DNA of 6,818 nucleotides from a bacterium (GTDB lineage: Bacteria; UBP15; UBA6099), in assembly GCA_029573925.1 (NCBI GenBank), contig JAKQBV010000016.1:1-6818 (forward strand), in the 5' to 3' direction. The position numbers were made by a program, and so were the translations under genes. The notes beneath the pieces are model-generated. The model was not told the origin of the DNA. It did not search any database and saw only the letters and a list, made by a program, of their open reading frames with translations. Positions 1 through 5,741 of the stretch are shown here, one piece after another (position 1 is the first letter of the stretch; each line of letters starts with the position of its first letter).

Positions 1-279
1 CACATATCCCGCGACCTCAGAGACCACTACTCTAAACTTGTCCGTACTATGGCCGCAGACGACAGATTGGACGACAAGCTAATCAAAAGCATCCTTGAAA
101 TAATTTTCCTTCTGGAAATGACATCTTTCGAAAACGAAAAAAACGAGGAATACACGGTCGGAAACGCTGAGAAAACTGTTAACGATGAAATGAAACAACT
201 CCGCAGCGACCGCGCAGAGATAAAATCCCGCAAAGAAAGCCTTCAGAAACTCCGCGACAGCTTTTCCGCCATCGCCTGA
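1..279 (+). CDS. C-terminal fragment of an unidentified helical protein (5' end outside the window)
   Basis: An open frame enters from the left edge in frame 1 and ends at TGA 277-279, giving 92 visible residues. It stays open through the first in-frame ATG at 49, which has no convincing ribosome binding site, so I read this as the tail of a longer protein. The visible part is charged and predicted mainly helical: a basic start, a short hydrophobic helix (visible residues about 28-40, ILEIIFLLEM), an acidic linker, and a Lys/Arg/Glu-rich stretch (about 55-88) that could form a coiled coil. I do not recognise the family. It is richer in A and AAA/GAA codons than the genes downstream, and an AT-rich 151-base spacer separates it from them, so it is probably not part of the same operon. 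The reading frame is likely real but the function is unknown. Confidence 0.6.
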   Translation, partial: HISRDLRDHYSKLVRTMAADDRLDDKLIKSILEIIFLLEMTSFENEKNEEYTVGNAEKTVNDEMKQLRSDRAEIKSRKESLQKLRDSFSAIA

Positions 280-289
280 TCGAATAGAT

Positions 290-318
290 TTCATCAATTA
301 TCTTGATTATTTGATGAA
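290..318. repeat. Perfect 8-bp inverted repeat, weak terminator or operator candidate
   Basis: TTCATCAA at 290-297 is the exact reverse complement of TTGATGAA at 311-318, with a 13-base AT-rich loop between them. A shorter nested pairing (ATCAA 293-297 with TTGAT 303-307) is also possible. The repeat starts 11 bases after the stop codon of the upstream gene and is followed by AATTTT (321-326), so it could act as a weak terminator. The stem is AT-rich and therefore not very stable, so a protein-binding dyad is an equal possibility. Confidence 0.35.
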
Positions 319-367
319 CTAATTTTCCCAAACATACATATTTTGAATCATTCCAGCGACTATTAAA

Positions 368-394
368 TTGAGAGCGTTTATCTTATCATATAGT
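368..394 (+). promoter_or_regulatory. Possible weak sigma-70-type promoter of the 431 operon
   Basis: TTGAGA at 368-373 resembles a -35 element and TATAGT at 389-394 a -10 element. The 15-base spacer between them is shorter than the preferred 17. The position, about 35 bases before the first start codon of the operon and in the largest intergenic gap, is suitable. The match is modest and could be chance in AT-rich sequence. Confidence 0.25.
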
Positions 395-430
395 TCGACT
401 GTCGGTTGAGTCGGCGAGGAATGACAATTT

Positions 431-901
431 ATGAATATGAAGGAAATCGGAACTCCGAGAAAAGCTTTCGGAATAGTGTGGGCGGCGGAGCTTGTCGCTC
501 CGGCTATTTATGTGATTATCGGTCACAGTTTCATCAAAGGCGGGGCGATAAGCGCGTTTGCGTCCGGAAACTCTCTGCTAATGAAGGCGATGCTGGCGAC
601 GGGAGCCTTGGTTTTTATCGCCGGATTCGTGTTTCCCCATTTAAGATTGAACGACGCAGCTTTTCAGAAGAAAGACGGCGCGGACGAAGCCGCGCAATAT
701 GTCTTTACCACAGGACTGATATCTCTGGGGATGTTTGAGACCGTCCCCCTGCTCGCTCTGGTATGGGGATTCATAGCCGGGGACCTGACCTACCTTGTTC
801 CTTCCGCAGTCATAGCGATGATAGCGATAATTTTCATACGCGGTCAGATAAATATGAGTTTCGACAGAGTTGAATCGTTGTTTCCGAACGGGAGAGGATA
901 A
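431..901 (+). CDS. Small four-helix integral membrane protein, function unknown
   Basis: The 156-residue protein starts at ATG 431, with GAGGA at 416-420 ten bases upstream. ATG 437 is an alternative start two codons in. Four hydrophobic segments are visible at about residues 12-31, 49-68, 91-116 and 120-136, with a charged loop at 72-90 (KKDGADEA). The layout looks like two helical hairpins. The first helix of each hairpin carries an acidic residue in a hydrophobic setting followed by a proline: E20 with P24, and E103 with P106. This loosely recalls the membrane-buried Glu of rotary ATPase c-type proteolipids, but I see no convincing family match and do not assign it there. The stop codon lies one base before the start of the barrel-protein gene, so the two are almost certainly translated together and may work together. 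No enzyme motif is visible. Confidence 0.85.
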   Translation: MNMKEIGTPRKAFGIVWAAELVAPAIYVIIGHSFIKGGAISAFASGNSLLMKAMLATGALVFIAGFVFPHLRLNDAAFQKKDGADEAAQYVFTTGLISLGMFETVPLLALVWGFIAGDLTYLVPSAVIAMIAIIFIRGQINMSFDRVESLFPNGRG

Positions 902-902
902 C

Positions 903-1610
903 ATGCCGAGCGCCGAAAAAGGGCCTGAAGCGGTCAGGGAAATCTTTAAATCAAAAAAGATGGCTCTTATAGCGAGCCTGCCGGCTAATGACGTTGGGCT
1001 TGCGGTTGCGGCGCAAGCCGGCGGAGCGGACATGATAAAGATACATCTGAACGTCCGCCACGCGGCGAGCGGCGCGTGTTTTGGCTCTTTCGAAGAGGAG
1101 CGCGCAGGCATCGAGGCAACGCTGGCCGCCGTCGATATCCCCGTCGGAATAATGCCGGGCGCGGCAACGGCGGCGACCGCGCTTGAACTTGAAGCTCTCG
1201 CGGAAATGGGAATCGCGTTTTACGACATTTACGCTAGCGACATGCCTGCGGAATATCTCAAAGTCGAAGGAATAGAGGCAATGGTCGCGCTCGGTCCGGA
1301 CTGGCGGGAATGGGAGCCGGAAAGATATTCTTCGCTGGGAGTCGGGCTGCTCGAAGCTTCCATAGTGAAACATGAGGAATACGGCAGGCCGCTGTTTGCG
1401 TCCGACCTCGCGGCGTATTCGAGGATAGCGGCGGCGTTCGCGGGCGCGGTTGTCGTTCCGACACAAAAAGCCATTAAACCCGACGAAATCGCGCTGCTGG
1501 CAAGATGCGGCGTCAGGGGATTGATGATAGGAAAAATCGTCGCGGGGGACAGCGCGTCCTCCTTTGAAAAGAGCGCGGCGGAATTCGCCCGGCGCATCGC
1601 CGAGCTTTAA
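903..1610 (+). CDS. TIM-barrel-like protein of unknown function
   Basis: The start is ATG 903, because GGAGAGG at 891-897 sits five bases upstream. A longer version from TTG 870 would run into the previous gene and lacks such a site. The 235-residue protein has no signal peptide or membrane helix and is probably cytoplasmic. Eight short hydrophobic strands alternate with helices, as in a (beta/alpha)8 barrel: about residues 21-28, 43-49, 78-85, 106-112, 126-131, 148-155, 182-188 and 206-213. The glycine-rich turn at 203-215 (GVRGLMIGKIVAG) resembles the phosphate-binding end of ribulose-phosphate-binding barrels such as HisA, TrpC and NanE. Possible active-site residues at strand ends include D43, K46, H48, D108 and K189, which is inference from position only. 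I cannot name the family or substrate. It follows the membrane protein by one base and precedes lgt by 20 bases. Confidence 0.85.
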   Translation: MPSAEKGPEAVREIFKSKKMALIASLPANDVGLAVAAQAGGADMIKIHLNVRHAASGACFGSFEEERAGIEATLAAVDIPVGIMPGAATAATALELEALAEMGIAFYDIYASDMPAEYLKVEGIEAMVALGPDWREWEPERYSSLGVGLLEASIVKHEEYGRPLFASDLAAYSRIAAAFAGAVVVPTQKAIKPDEIALLARCGVRGLMIGKIVAGDSASSFEKSAAEFARRIAEL

Positions 1611-1630
1611 CCGCCCGGCTCCGGAGTTAT

Positions 1631-2512
1631 ATGCATCCAATATTCTTTTCTTTTCCTCAGATGGAGATTCTCGGCAGGACGGTCGGGCCGTTGCATATTC
1701 ACGCTTACGGCGTGATGCTCGCGGTGGCTTTTCTGTTCGGCCTCGCGCTGCTCATAAGAGAAGGCCGCCGCTACAAGTTCTCTTCCGACGACATGCTGGA
1801 CATGACGATTTACATAATTATTTCCAGCATAATCGGCGCGCGCATTATGTACATCTTGTTGTCGATAGGCGACTATTCCACCGACCCGCTTGGGGCGTTG
1901 AAGATATACGAAGGCGGGCTTTCGCAGCACGGCGGAGTCATCGGAGGCTTTGCGGGGCTTGCGCTGTTCGGTTGGAGAAAGAAATATTCCATCGCGGCGC
2001 TGTGCGACGCGGCGGCTCCGCCTCTTGTTCTCGGTTCGGCAATCGCAAGATGGGGATGCTTCCTAAACGGGTGCTGTTACGGAGCGCCGTGGAACGGGCC
2101 TTTCGGCGTGGTTTTTCCCTCGCTCGGCGACAGTCTCCCCCGCCACCCGGCGATGCTTTACGACTCTTTCCTGCATTTCGTCCTGCTCGGCGCGATGTTC
2201 GCCCTCAGACGGTTCAAGCGGAAAGACGGGGACATGGTAGCGTTCTATCTCATCGGTTTCGCGATTCTGAGATTCATCACAGAAATTTTCCGCTCCGGGA
2301 ACACCGGCGTGGCAGTCATCGGAACGATAACCATAGCGCAGCTTGTGTCGATCCCTCTGATTGCCGCAGGGATATTTATCTATACGAGGCCCGCGAAACC
2401 TGTCGCCGCGCCTCCCGCTAAAAATAACAAAAAGAACTCAAACCCGCCAAAGAATACCAAAGGCTCCTCCGCGTCCGCCCCACAGAAGAAGAAAAACAAG
2501 GGGAAACGCTGA
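1631..2512 (+). CDS. lgt: Phosphatidylglycerol:prolipoprotein diacylglyceryl transferase (Lgt)
   Basis: Lgt transfers the diacylglyceryl group of phosphatidylglycerol to the lipobox Cys of prolipoproteins, the first step of lipoprotein maturation in the inner membrane. ATG 1631 follows GGAG (1623-1626) by four bases. The 293-residue protein is multi-spanning and shows the family landmarks: HAYG at 24-27, GGLSQHGG at 95-102 with H100 (E. coli H103), R140 in the Lgt signature (E. coli R143), RHPAMLYD at 171-178, and R214/E218 (E. coli R239/E243). The signature reads RWGCFLNGCCYG (140-151), with Cys143 where E. coli has Asn146. From memory, Cys-containing versions occur in several other phyla, so this is probably a clade variant rather than loss of function. 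After the last membrane segment (about residue 250) there is an unusual 43-residue tail rich in Lys, Pro, Asn and Ser. The gene is followed by the pseudouridine synthase after four bases. Confidence 0.95.
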   Translation: MHPIFFSFPQMEILGRTVGPLHIHAYGVMLAVAFLFGLALLIREGRRYKFSSDDMLDMTIYIIISSIIGARIMYILLSIGDYSTDPLGALKIYEGGLSQHGGVIGGFAGLALFGWRKKYSIAALCDAAAPPLVLGSAIARWGCFLNGCCYGAPWNGPFGVVFPSLGDSLPRHPAMLYDSFLHFVLLGAMFALRRFKRKDGDMVAFYLIGFAILRFITEIFRSGNTGVAVIGTITIAQLVSIPLIAAGIFIYTRPAKPVAAPPAKNNKKNSNPPKNTKGSSASAPQKKKNKGKR

Positions 2513-2516
2513 ACTC

Positions 2517-3542
2517 ATGTGTTCCGAATCGCCGCATGTCAATCAACTGGACGATGAGAATCTCGAAGATCGAGAACATGAGTTTCAGGCTGAAGCCGAC
2601 TGTTCCCGGCTCGACATGTTTATTAAGGAACGCCTGACAACTCTTTCTCGTGGCCACATTCAAAGGCTGATAAAAACCGACTCCGTATCTCTGAACGGCG
2701 TGGCGGCGAAACCTTCAAAATCCGTCCGGCCCGGCGATTGGATAAGGGTCTCCCTTCCGCCGCTTCAACCTTCCGACATTGTTCCGGAAGACATCCCATT
2801 GGACATCATTTTCGAGGACGGCGATATAATAGTCGTCAACAAACCAAAAGGAATGACGGTTCATCCCGCGCCGAATCAATCCACCGGAACGCTTGTAAAC
2901 GCCCTGCTGAAGTATTGCGGCGACAGCCTTTCCGGCATAAACGAAGTGGCCCGGCCCGGAATCGTTCATAGGATAGACAAGGACACTTCCGGTTTGCTGG
3001 TGGTGGCAAAAACCGATTTCGCGCACAACCATATCGCCGAACAGATAAAACTCAGAGAGACGACCAAGAAGTACACCGCGGTCGCGCACGGCGCGCCGTC
3101 GAAAAGTTCCGGCCGCATCGAAACGCTCATCGCTCGCAATCCGAGAGACCGAAAAAAGATGTGCGTGGCGAAAAAGGATGGAAGGGACGCGATAACGTTA
3201 TACGAAACGAAAGAAAAGTTCGGGCATTTTTCCGAGATTGACGTAAAGATTCTGACCGGGCGCACGCATCAGATACGGGTGCATCTGGCGCACATAGGAT
3301 GCCCTATCGCAGGCGACGGCGCGTACGGCGGCGGCTCTCTTAAAACGCAGGAGCTTCGCGGGGATAGACGAGCGGCTTTTCAGGACGCCCTCGACCGGCT
3401 TCAGGGACAGGCGCTTCACGCGCGCGAGATTTCTTTCAGACATCCGAGAACCAACGAGACTGTAAGCTTCACCGCGCCGCCCGCGCCGGACATCGCGGCA
3501 TTCATCAATTTTCTAAAGGAGAACGATCCTCTTGAAGTTTAA
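2517..3542 (+). CDS. RluA/RluD-family 23S rRNA pseudouridine synthase
   Basis: The family isomerises uridine to pseudouridine in structured RNA, and RluD-type members act on helix 69 of 23S rRNA. ATG 2517 lies four bases after the lgt stop, with AAGGGG (2499-2504) inside the end of lgt. The frame extends further upstream, but that part is Arg/Pro-rich lgt shadow. The 341-residue protein has an acidic N-terminal extension (1-27), an S4 RNA-binding domain (about 28-80) and the catalytic domain. That domain contains VVNKPKGMTVHP (106-117), the signature HRIDKDTSGLLVVAKT (151-166) with catalytic Asp154, and GRTHQIRVHLAHIGCPIAGD (248-267). S4 plus this signature and the length (E. coli RluD is 326 residues) favour RluD. 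The exact target uridines cannot be read from sequence, so I leave the symbol empty. Its 3' end overlaps tgt by 11 bases. Confidence 0.93.
   Translation: MCSESPHVNQLDDENLEDREHEFQAEADCSRLDMFIKERLTTLSRGHIQRLIKTDSVSLNGVAAKPSKSVRPGDWIRVSLPPLQPSDIVPEDIPLDIIFEDGDIIVVNKPKGMTVHPAPNQSTGTLVNALLKYCGDSLSGINEVARPGIVHRIDKDTSGLLVVAKTDFAHNHIAEQIKLRETTKKYTAVAHGAPSKSSGRIETLIARNPRDRKKMCVAKKDGRDAITLYETKEKFGHFSEIDVKILTGRTHQIRVHLAHIGCPIAGDGAYGGGSLKTQELRGDRRAAFQDALDRLQGQALHAREISFRHPRTNETVSFTAPPAPDIAAFINFLKENDPLEV
3515..3521 (+). promoter_or_regulatory. Ribosome binding site that fixes the TTG start of tgt
   Basis: AAAGGAG lies within the end of the pseudouridine synthase gene, ten bases before TTG 3532. The encoded sequence from this TTG (MKFKIEGTEG) matches the expected Tgt N-terminus, so the site decides the start. 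The overlap suggests translational coupling. Confidence 0.75.
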
Positions 3543-4644
3543 GATTGAAGGAACGGAAGGAGCGGCCCGCGCGGGCGCGGTCGAACTGCCGAGAGGCAGT
3601 TTCCTGACTCCGGCGTTCATGCCGGTAGGCACGCAGGCCACCGTCAAAGGCCTCTCGCCCGAAGAACTGCGCGAACTTGGTTTTAGAGTGATACTGTCGA
3701 ACGCGTATCATCTTTATCTGCGTCCCGGTCACGAACTTGTGGAATCGATGGGCGGACTCCACAAGTTCATGGCGTGGGACGGACTGGCGCTCACTGACAG
3801 CGGAGGCTATCAGATTTTCAGCCTCAAAGGGATGATAAAACTCACTGACGAGGGCGTGACGTTCAAATCGCATCTCGACGGGTCGTCGCATTTCATCCGG
3901 CCCGAAGACAGCATGGCGATACAGAGAGCTATAGGCGCGGACATGGTCATGGCGCTGGACGAATGCCCTCCGGGCGACTCGGACAGAAAAAAACTGGAGG
4001 CAGCGGTCGCTCGCACCGCCGCATGGCTGCGACGCTGCCGCTCCGTCCCTCTCAAATCCCACCAGATTCTCATTCCTATTATTCAGGGCGGAACGGACCT
4101 CGAAATGAGGCGCAGGTCTGCGGAGTTAACCCTCGAAATGGATTTCGACGCGCACGCGCTTGGCGGCCTCAGCGTCGGGGAGGAACGCGGCGCGATGCTC
4201 GACACTGTGGAGTTCGCCGCCCCGCTCCTGCCGTGTGATAAACCCAGATACCTCATGGGCGTAGGAATGCCGATGGACATACTGGACGCGGTGGAACGCG
4301 GCATAGACATGTTCGATTGCGTGCTGCCGACCCGGATGGGAAGAAACGCCGCCGCATTCACATCGCGGGGCAGGATTAATCTTCGCAACGCGGCGCACGC
4401 CCGAGACGACGGCCCGATCGACCCCGAATGCGACGGCGCGTGCTGCCGCAATTTCTCCCGCGCTTACGTGCGGCATCTCTTTATGTCCGGCGAGATTATG
4501 GCCGCCCGGATAACATCTTTTCACAATCTCGCCTTTTATGCTAGAATGATGGCTCTCGCCCGAAAGGCGATTCTCGAAAATAGATTCGTTTCTTTCAAGC
4601 GGGATTTCGAGGCAAAGCTCAACGACGGAGGCGTCAATGAATAA
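3532..4644 (+). CDS. tgt: tRNA-guanine(34) transglycosylase (Tgt), with an altered zinc-binding motif
   Basis: Tgt exchanges G34 in GUN-anticodon tRNAs for the queuosine precursor preQ1 (bacterial enzyme). The 370-residue length is typical. D89 in LTDSGGYQIFSL is the general acid/base, and D262 in GIDMFDCVLPTRMGRNA is the nucleophile (E. coli D264). MALDECPP (140-147) carries Cys145, and GGLSVGE (211-217) carries Val215. These are the residues typical of preQ1-using bacterial enzymes rather than the queuine-using eukaryotic ones. The oddity is the zinc site. The usual Cys-x-Cys-x-x-Cys ... His reads C300, G302, C304, C305 and H331, so the second ligand Cys (E. coli C304) is Gly and an extra Cys appears two residues later. 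Translation starts at TTG 3532 within the preceding gene, and the end overlaps yajC by eight bases. No other queuosine genes are in the window. Confidence 0.95.
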   Translation: MKFKIEGTEGAARAGAVELPRGSFLTPAFMPVGTQATVKGLSPEELRELGFRVILSNAYHLYLRPGHELVESMGGLHKFMAWDGLALTDSGGYQIFSLKGMIKLTDEGVTFKSHLDGSSHFIRPEDSMAIQRAIGADMVMALDECPPGDSDRKKLEAAVARTAAWLRRCRSVPLKSHQILIPIIQGGTDLEMRRRSAELTLEMDFDAHALGGLSVGEERGAMLDTVEFAAPLLPCDKPRYLMGVGMPMDILDAVERGIDMFDCVLPTRMGRNAAAFTSRGRINLRNAAHARDDGPIDPECDGACCRNFSRAYVRHLFMSGEIMAARITSFHNLAFYARMMALARKAILENRFVSFKRDFEAKLNDGGVNE

Positions 4645-4921
4645 CCCCCAGATAGTGAACCTAGTGATGATTGTCGGCTTCATAGCAATTTTTTATTTCA
4701 TACTGCTCCGCCCCCAGAGCGTTCAGCAGAAGAAAAGAAAAGAGATGCTGGAATCGCTTAAGGTTGGCGACAAGGTTTTGCTCAACAGCGGAATCTACGG
4801 CGAAATAACCGAGGTCAGAAAAAGCAGCCTTCGGGTAAAGATCGCCAAAGATGTTGTCGTCAGATTGGATCGCAGCGGAGTACAGTCTAAAACAAGCAAA
4901 GAAAAAGAAGAAGCCGACTGA
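4637..4921 (+). CDS. yajC: Preprotein translocase accessory subunit YajC
   Basis: YajC is a small inner-membrane protein that associates with SecDF and the SecYEG translocon. The 94-residue length is normal. The N-terminus has one membrane helix (about residues 7-25) ending in the family hallmark FYFILLRPQ (19-27). This is followed by a basic stretch (QQKKRKEM) and the compact cytoplasmic domain with SLKVGDKVLLNSGIYGEI (40-57). ATG 4637 has GGAGG at 4627-4631 five bases upstream and overlaps the end of tgt by eight bases, the classic tgt-yajC arrangement. In many bacteria secD and secF follow. Here a SPOR-like gene follows instead, ten bases later. Confidence 0.95.
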   Translation: MNNPQIVNLVMIVGFIAIFYFILLRPQSVQQKKRKEMLESLKVGDKVLLNSGIYGEITEVRKSSLRVKIAKDVVVRLDRSGVQSKTSKEKEEAD

Positions 4922-4931
4922 CAGGGTCGAA

Positions 4932-5666
4932 ATGTCTGAAAAGGTTCACCCCGGAAAAGACGGAATAAGCGCAAAGGGCATAGCGATAGCGCTTGCAGTG
5001 TTCGCGGCGGCTGCGATAGTTTTTTCGAGTATCGCAGACCGAGCGGGAATCGCGCCCGCTGAAATGACGGCGGCGCATCAAACGCTTTCGCGCGAACATG
5101 TCGAGCAGGCTCAAGTCGCCGCCGCGCCTGAGACGGGAGAAATCATGCCGCCAGCCCAAGCCGAAACGGAACGGCAACCCGTTTCGACGGCGGAACCGCG
5201 CCGGGAACCAGCGCAACCCAGCCCCGCCCCGCCCCAACCCGCAGTTCGCCCAACTCCCGCTAAATCCGAGAAAACCTCTGTGACCATAAATAGGGTGCAA
5301 CAAGCGGCGCGCCCGGTTCCATCGGAGCTTCTTCCCAATGTGACCGTTCCGGCTCCCGGAAGACTTGTCGAGCCTCCGCCCGCTGTCGAAAAAGTCGATC
5401 CGAAATCCATCAACGACCCGGCGGCGGCCATGTGGTACTCTGTGCGCGTGGGATACACCGACAGCAAGGTCAGGGCGGACATCTTGCGCGACGTTCTGCG
5501 CGAACAGGGATTCCCGAAGGCGGACACCGTGAACGGGGGCGACGGAACGTATTTCGTTTCTCTCGGCGATTTCAACTACAGGTATCAGGCCGAACAGGTG
5601 TCGGACTCGGTTAAAGACAGGACGAGCCTTCTGCCGATGATTCACGAAAAAACGGTGGCTAAATAA
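4932..5666 (+). CDS. Membrane-anchored SPOR-domain-like protein
   Basis: ATG 4932 is chosen because it lies ten bases after the yajC stop and has a modest AGGG (4923-4926). An upstream in-frame ATG at 4851 lies within yajC. The 244-residue protein has a short cytoplasmic N-terminus, one membrane helix (about 15-32), a long Pro/Ala/Glu-rich linker (about 40-160), and a compact C-terminal domain (about 168-238) starting MWYSVRVGYTDSKVRAD and containing YFVSLGDFNYRYQAEQV. This is the architecture of SPOR proteins such as FtsN and DamX, whose C-terminal domain binds denuded glycan strands at the division septum. The SPOR assignment rests on the pattern of a strand, a helix with a Leu/Arg-rich face, and a second strand of the 'VSLGDF' type. 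It is likely but not certain. The linker has no repeats of fixed length. The gene is probably co-transcribed with yajC. Confidence 0.85.
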   Translation: MSEKVHPGKDGISAKGIAIALAVFAAAAIVFSSIADRAGIAPAEMTAAHQTLSREHVEQAQVAAAPETGEIMPPAQAETERQPVSTAEPRREPAQPSPAPPQPAVRPTPAKSEKTSVTINRVQQAARPVPSELLPNVTVPAPGRLVEPPPAVEKVDPKSINDPAAAMWYSVRVGYTDSKVRADILRDVLREQGFPKADTVNGGDGTYFVSLGDFNYRYQAEQVSDSVKDRTSLLPMIHEKTVAK

Positions 5667-5684
5667 TCTCTATCACAAAGCAAC

Positions 5685-5705
5685 CGGCGCGATAATGCCG
5701 CGCCG
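5685..5705. repeat. GC-rich intergenic hairpin between the SPOR gene and the exported-protein gene
   Basis: CGGCGCG (5685-5691) is the exact reverse complement of CGCGCCG (5699-5705), with a 7-base loop ATAATGC. The seven-pair GC stem should be stable in RNA. No T-run follows on either strand, so it is not a standard intrinsic terminator. It lies 23 bases upstream of the GGAGG of the next gene. A role in attenuation, RNA processing or message stability is possible. Confidence 0.5.
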
Positions 5706-5728
5706 CAAACAATTTGAAAAGAATCCAT

Positions 5729-5733
5729 GGAGG
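5729..5733 (+). promoter_or_regulatory. Ribosome binding site that decides the start of the exported-protein gene
   Basis: GGAGG overlaps an in-frame ATG at 5727 and lies eight bases before ATG 5742. The 5727 ATG therefore cannot be the start served by this site. Starting at 5742 also puts the two arginines of a signal peptide directly after the initiator Met. Confidence 0.8.
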
Positions 5734-5741
5734 AATATTCA

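Larger units (their letters stand above)
280..430. other. AT-rich intergenic spacer between two transcription units
   Basis: No gene is visible here. The spacer is clearly more AT-rich than the flanking coding sequence. It holds an inverted repeat directly after the upstream stop codon (290-318) and several AT-rich hexamers between 343 and 395 that could form a promoter for the long rightward operon starting at 431. A Shine-Dalgarno-like GAGGA lies at 416-420. Since this is the largest gap in the window, it is the most likely transcription start region for the operon. Confidence 0.6.

Noticed and set aside
641..1640. Long reverse-strand open frames opposite the membrane and barrel genes
   Set aside because: They are shadows of GC-rich coding sequence, with Arg/Pro/Ser-rich translations, no ribosome binding sites and no recognisable domains.
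1564..2421. A 285-codon forward open frame over lgt
   Set aside because: The translation is Arg-rich and low in hydrophobic order, and it overlaps the unmistakable lgt gene in another frame. It is a shadow.
2361..2516. A 52-residue N-terminal extension of the pseudouridine synthase
   Set aside because: It would lie entirely inside lgt and is Arg/Pro-rich shadow sequence. ATG 2517 directly after the lgt stop is a better start.
5040..5280. Possible tandem repeats in the Pro/Ala-rich linker
   Set aside because: The region is low-complexity (Pro, Ala, Glu, Gln) but I see no repeat unit of fixed length. It is a normal SPOR-protein linker.
4887..5645. Long reverse-strand open frame opposite the SPOR-like gene
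   Set aside because: It is Arg/Gly/Phe-rich with no domain and mirrors the Pro/Ala-rich linker of the real gene.
5691..5696. GATAAT as a -10 box for the exported-protein gene
   Set aside because: No -35-like hexamer is at the right distance, and the bases lie at the edge and in the loop of the GC hairpin.
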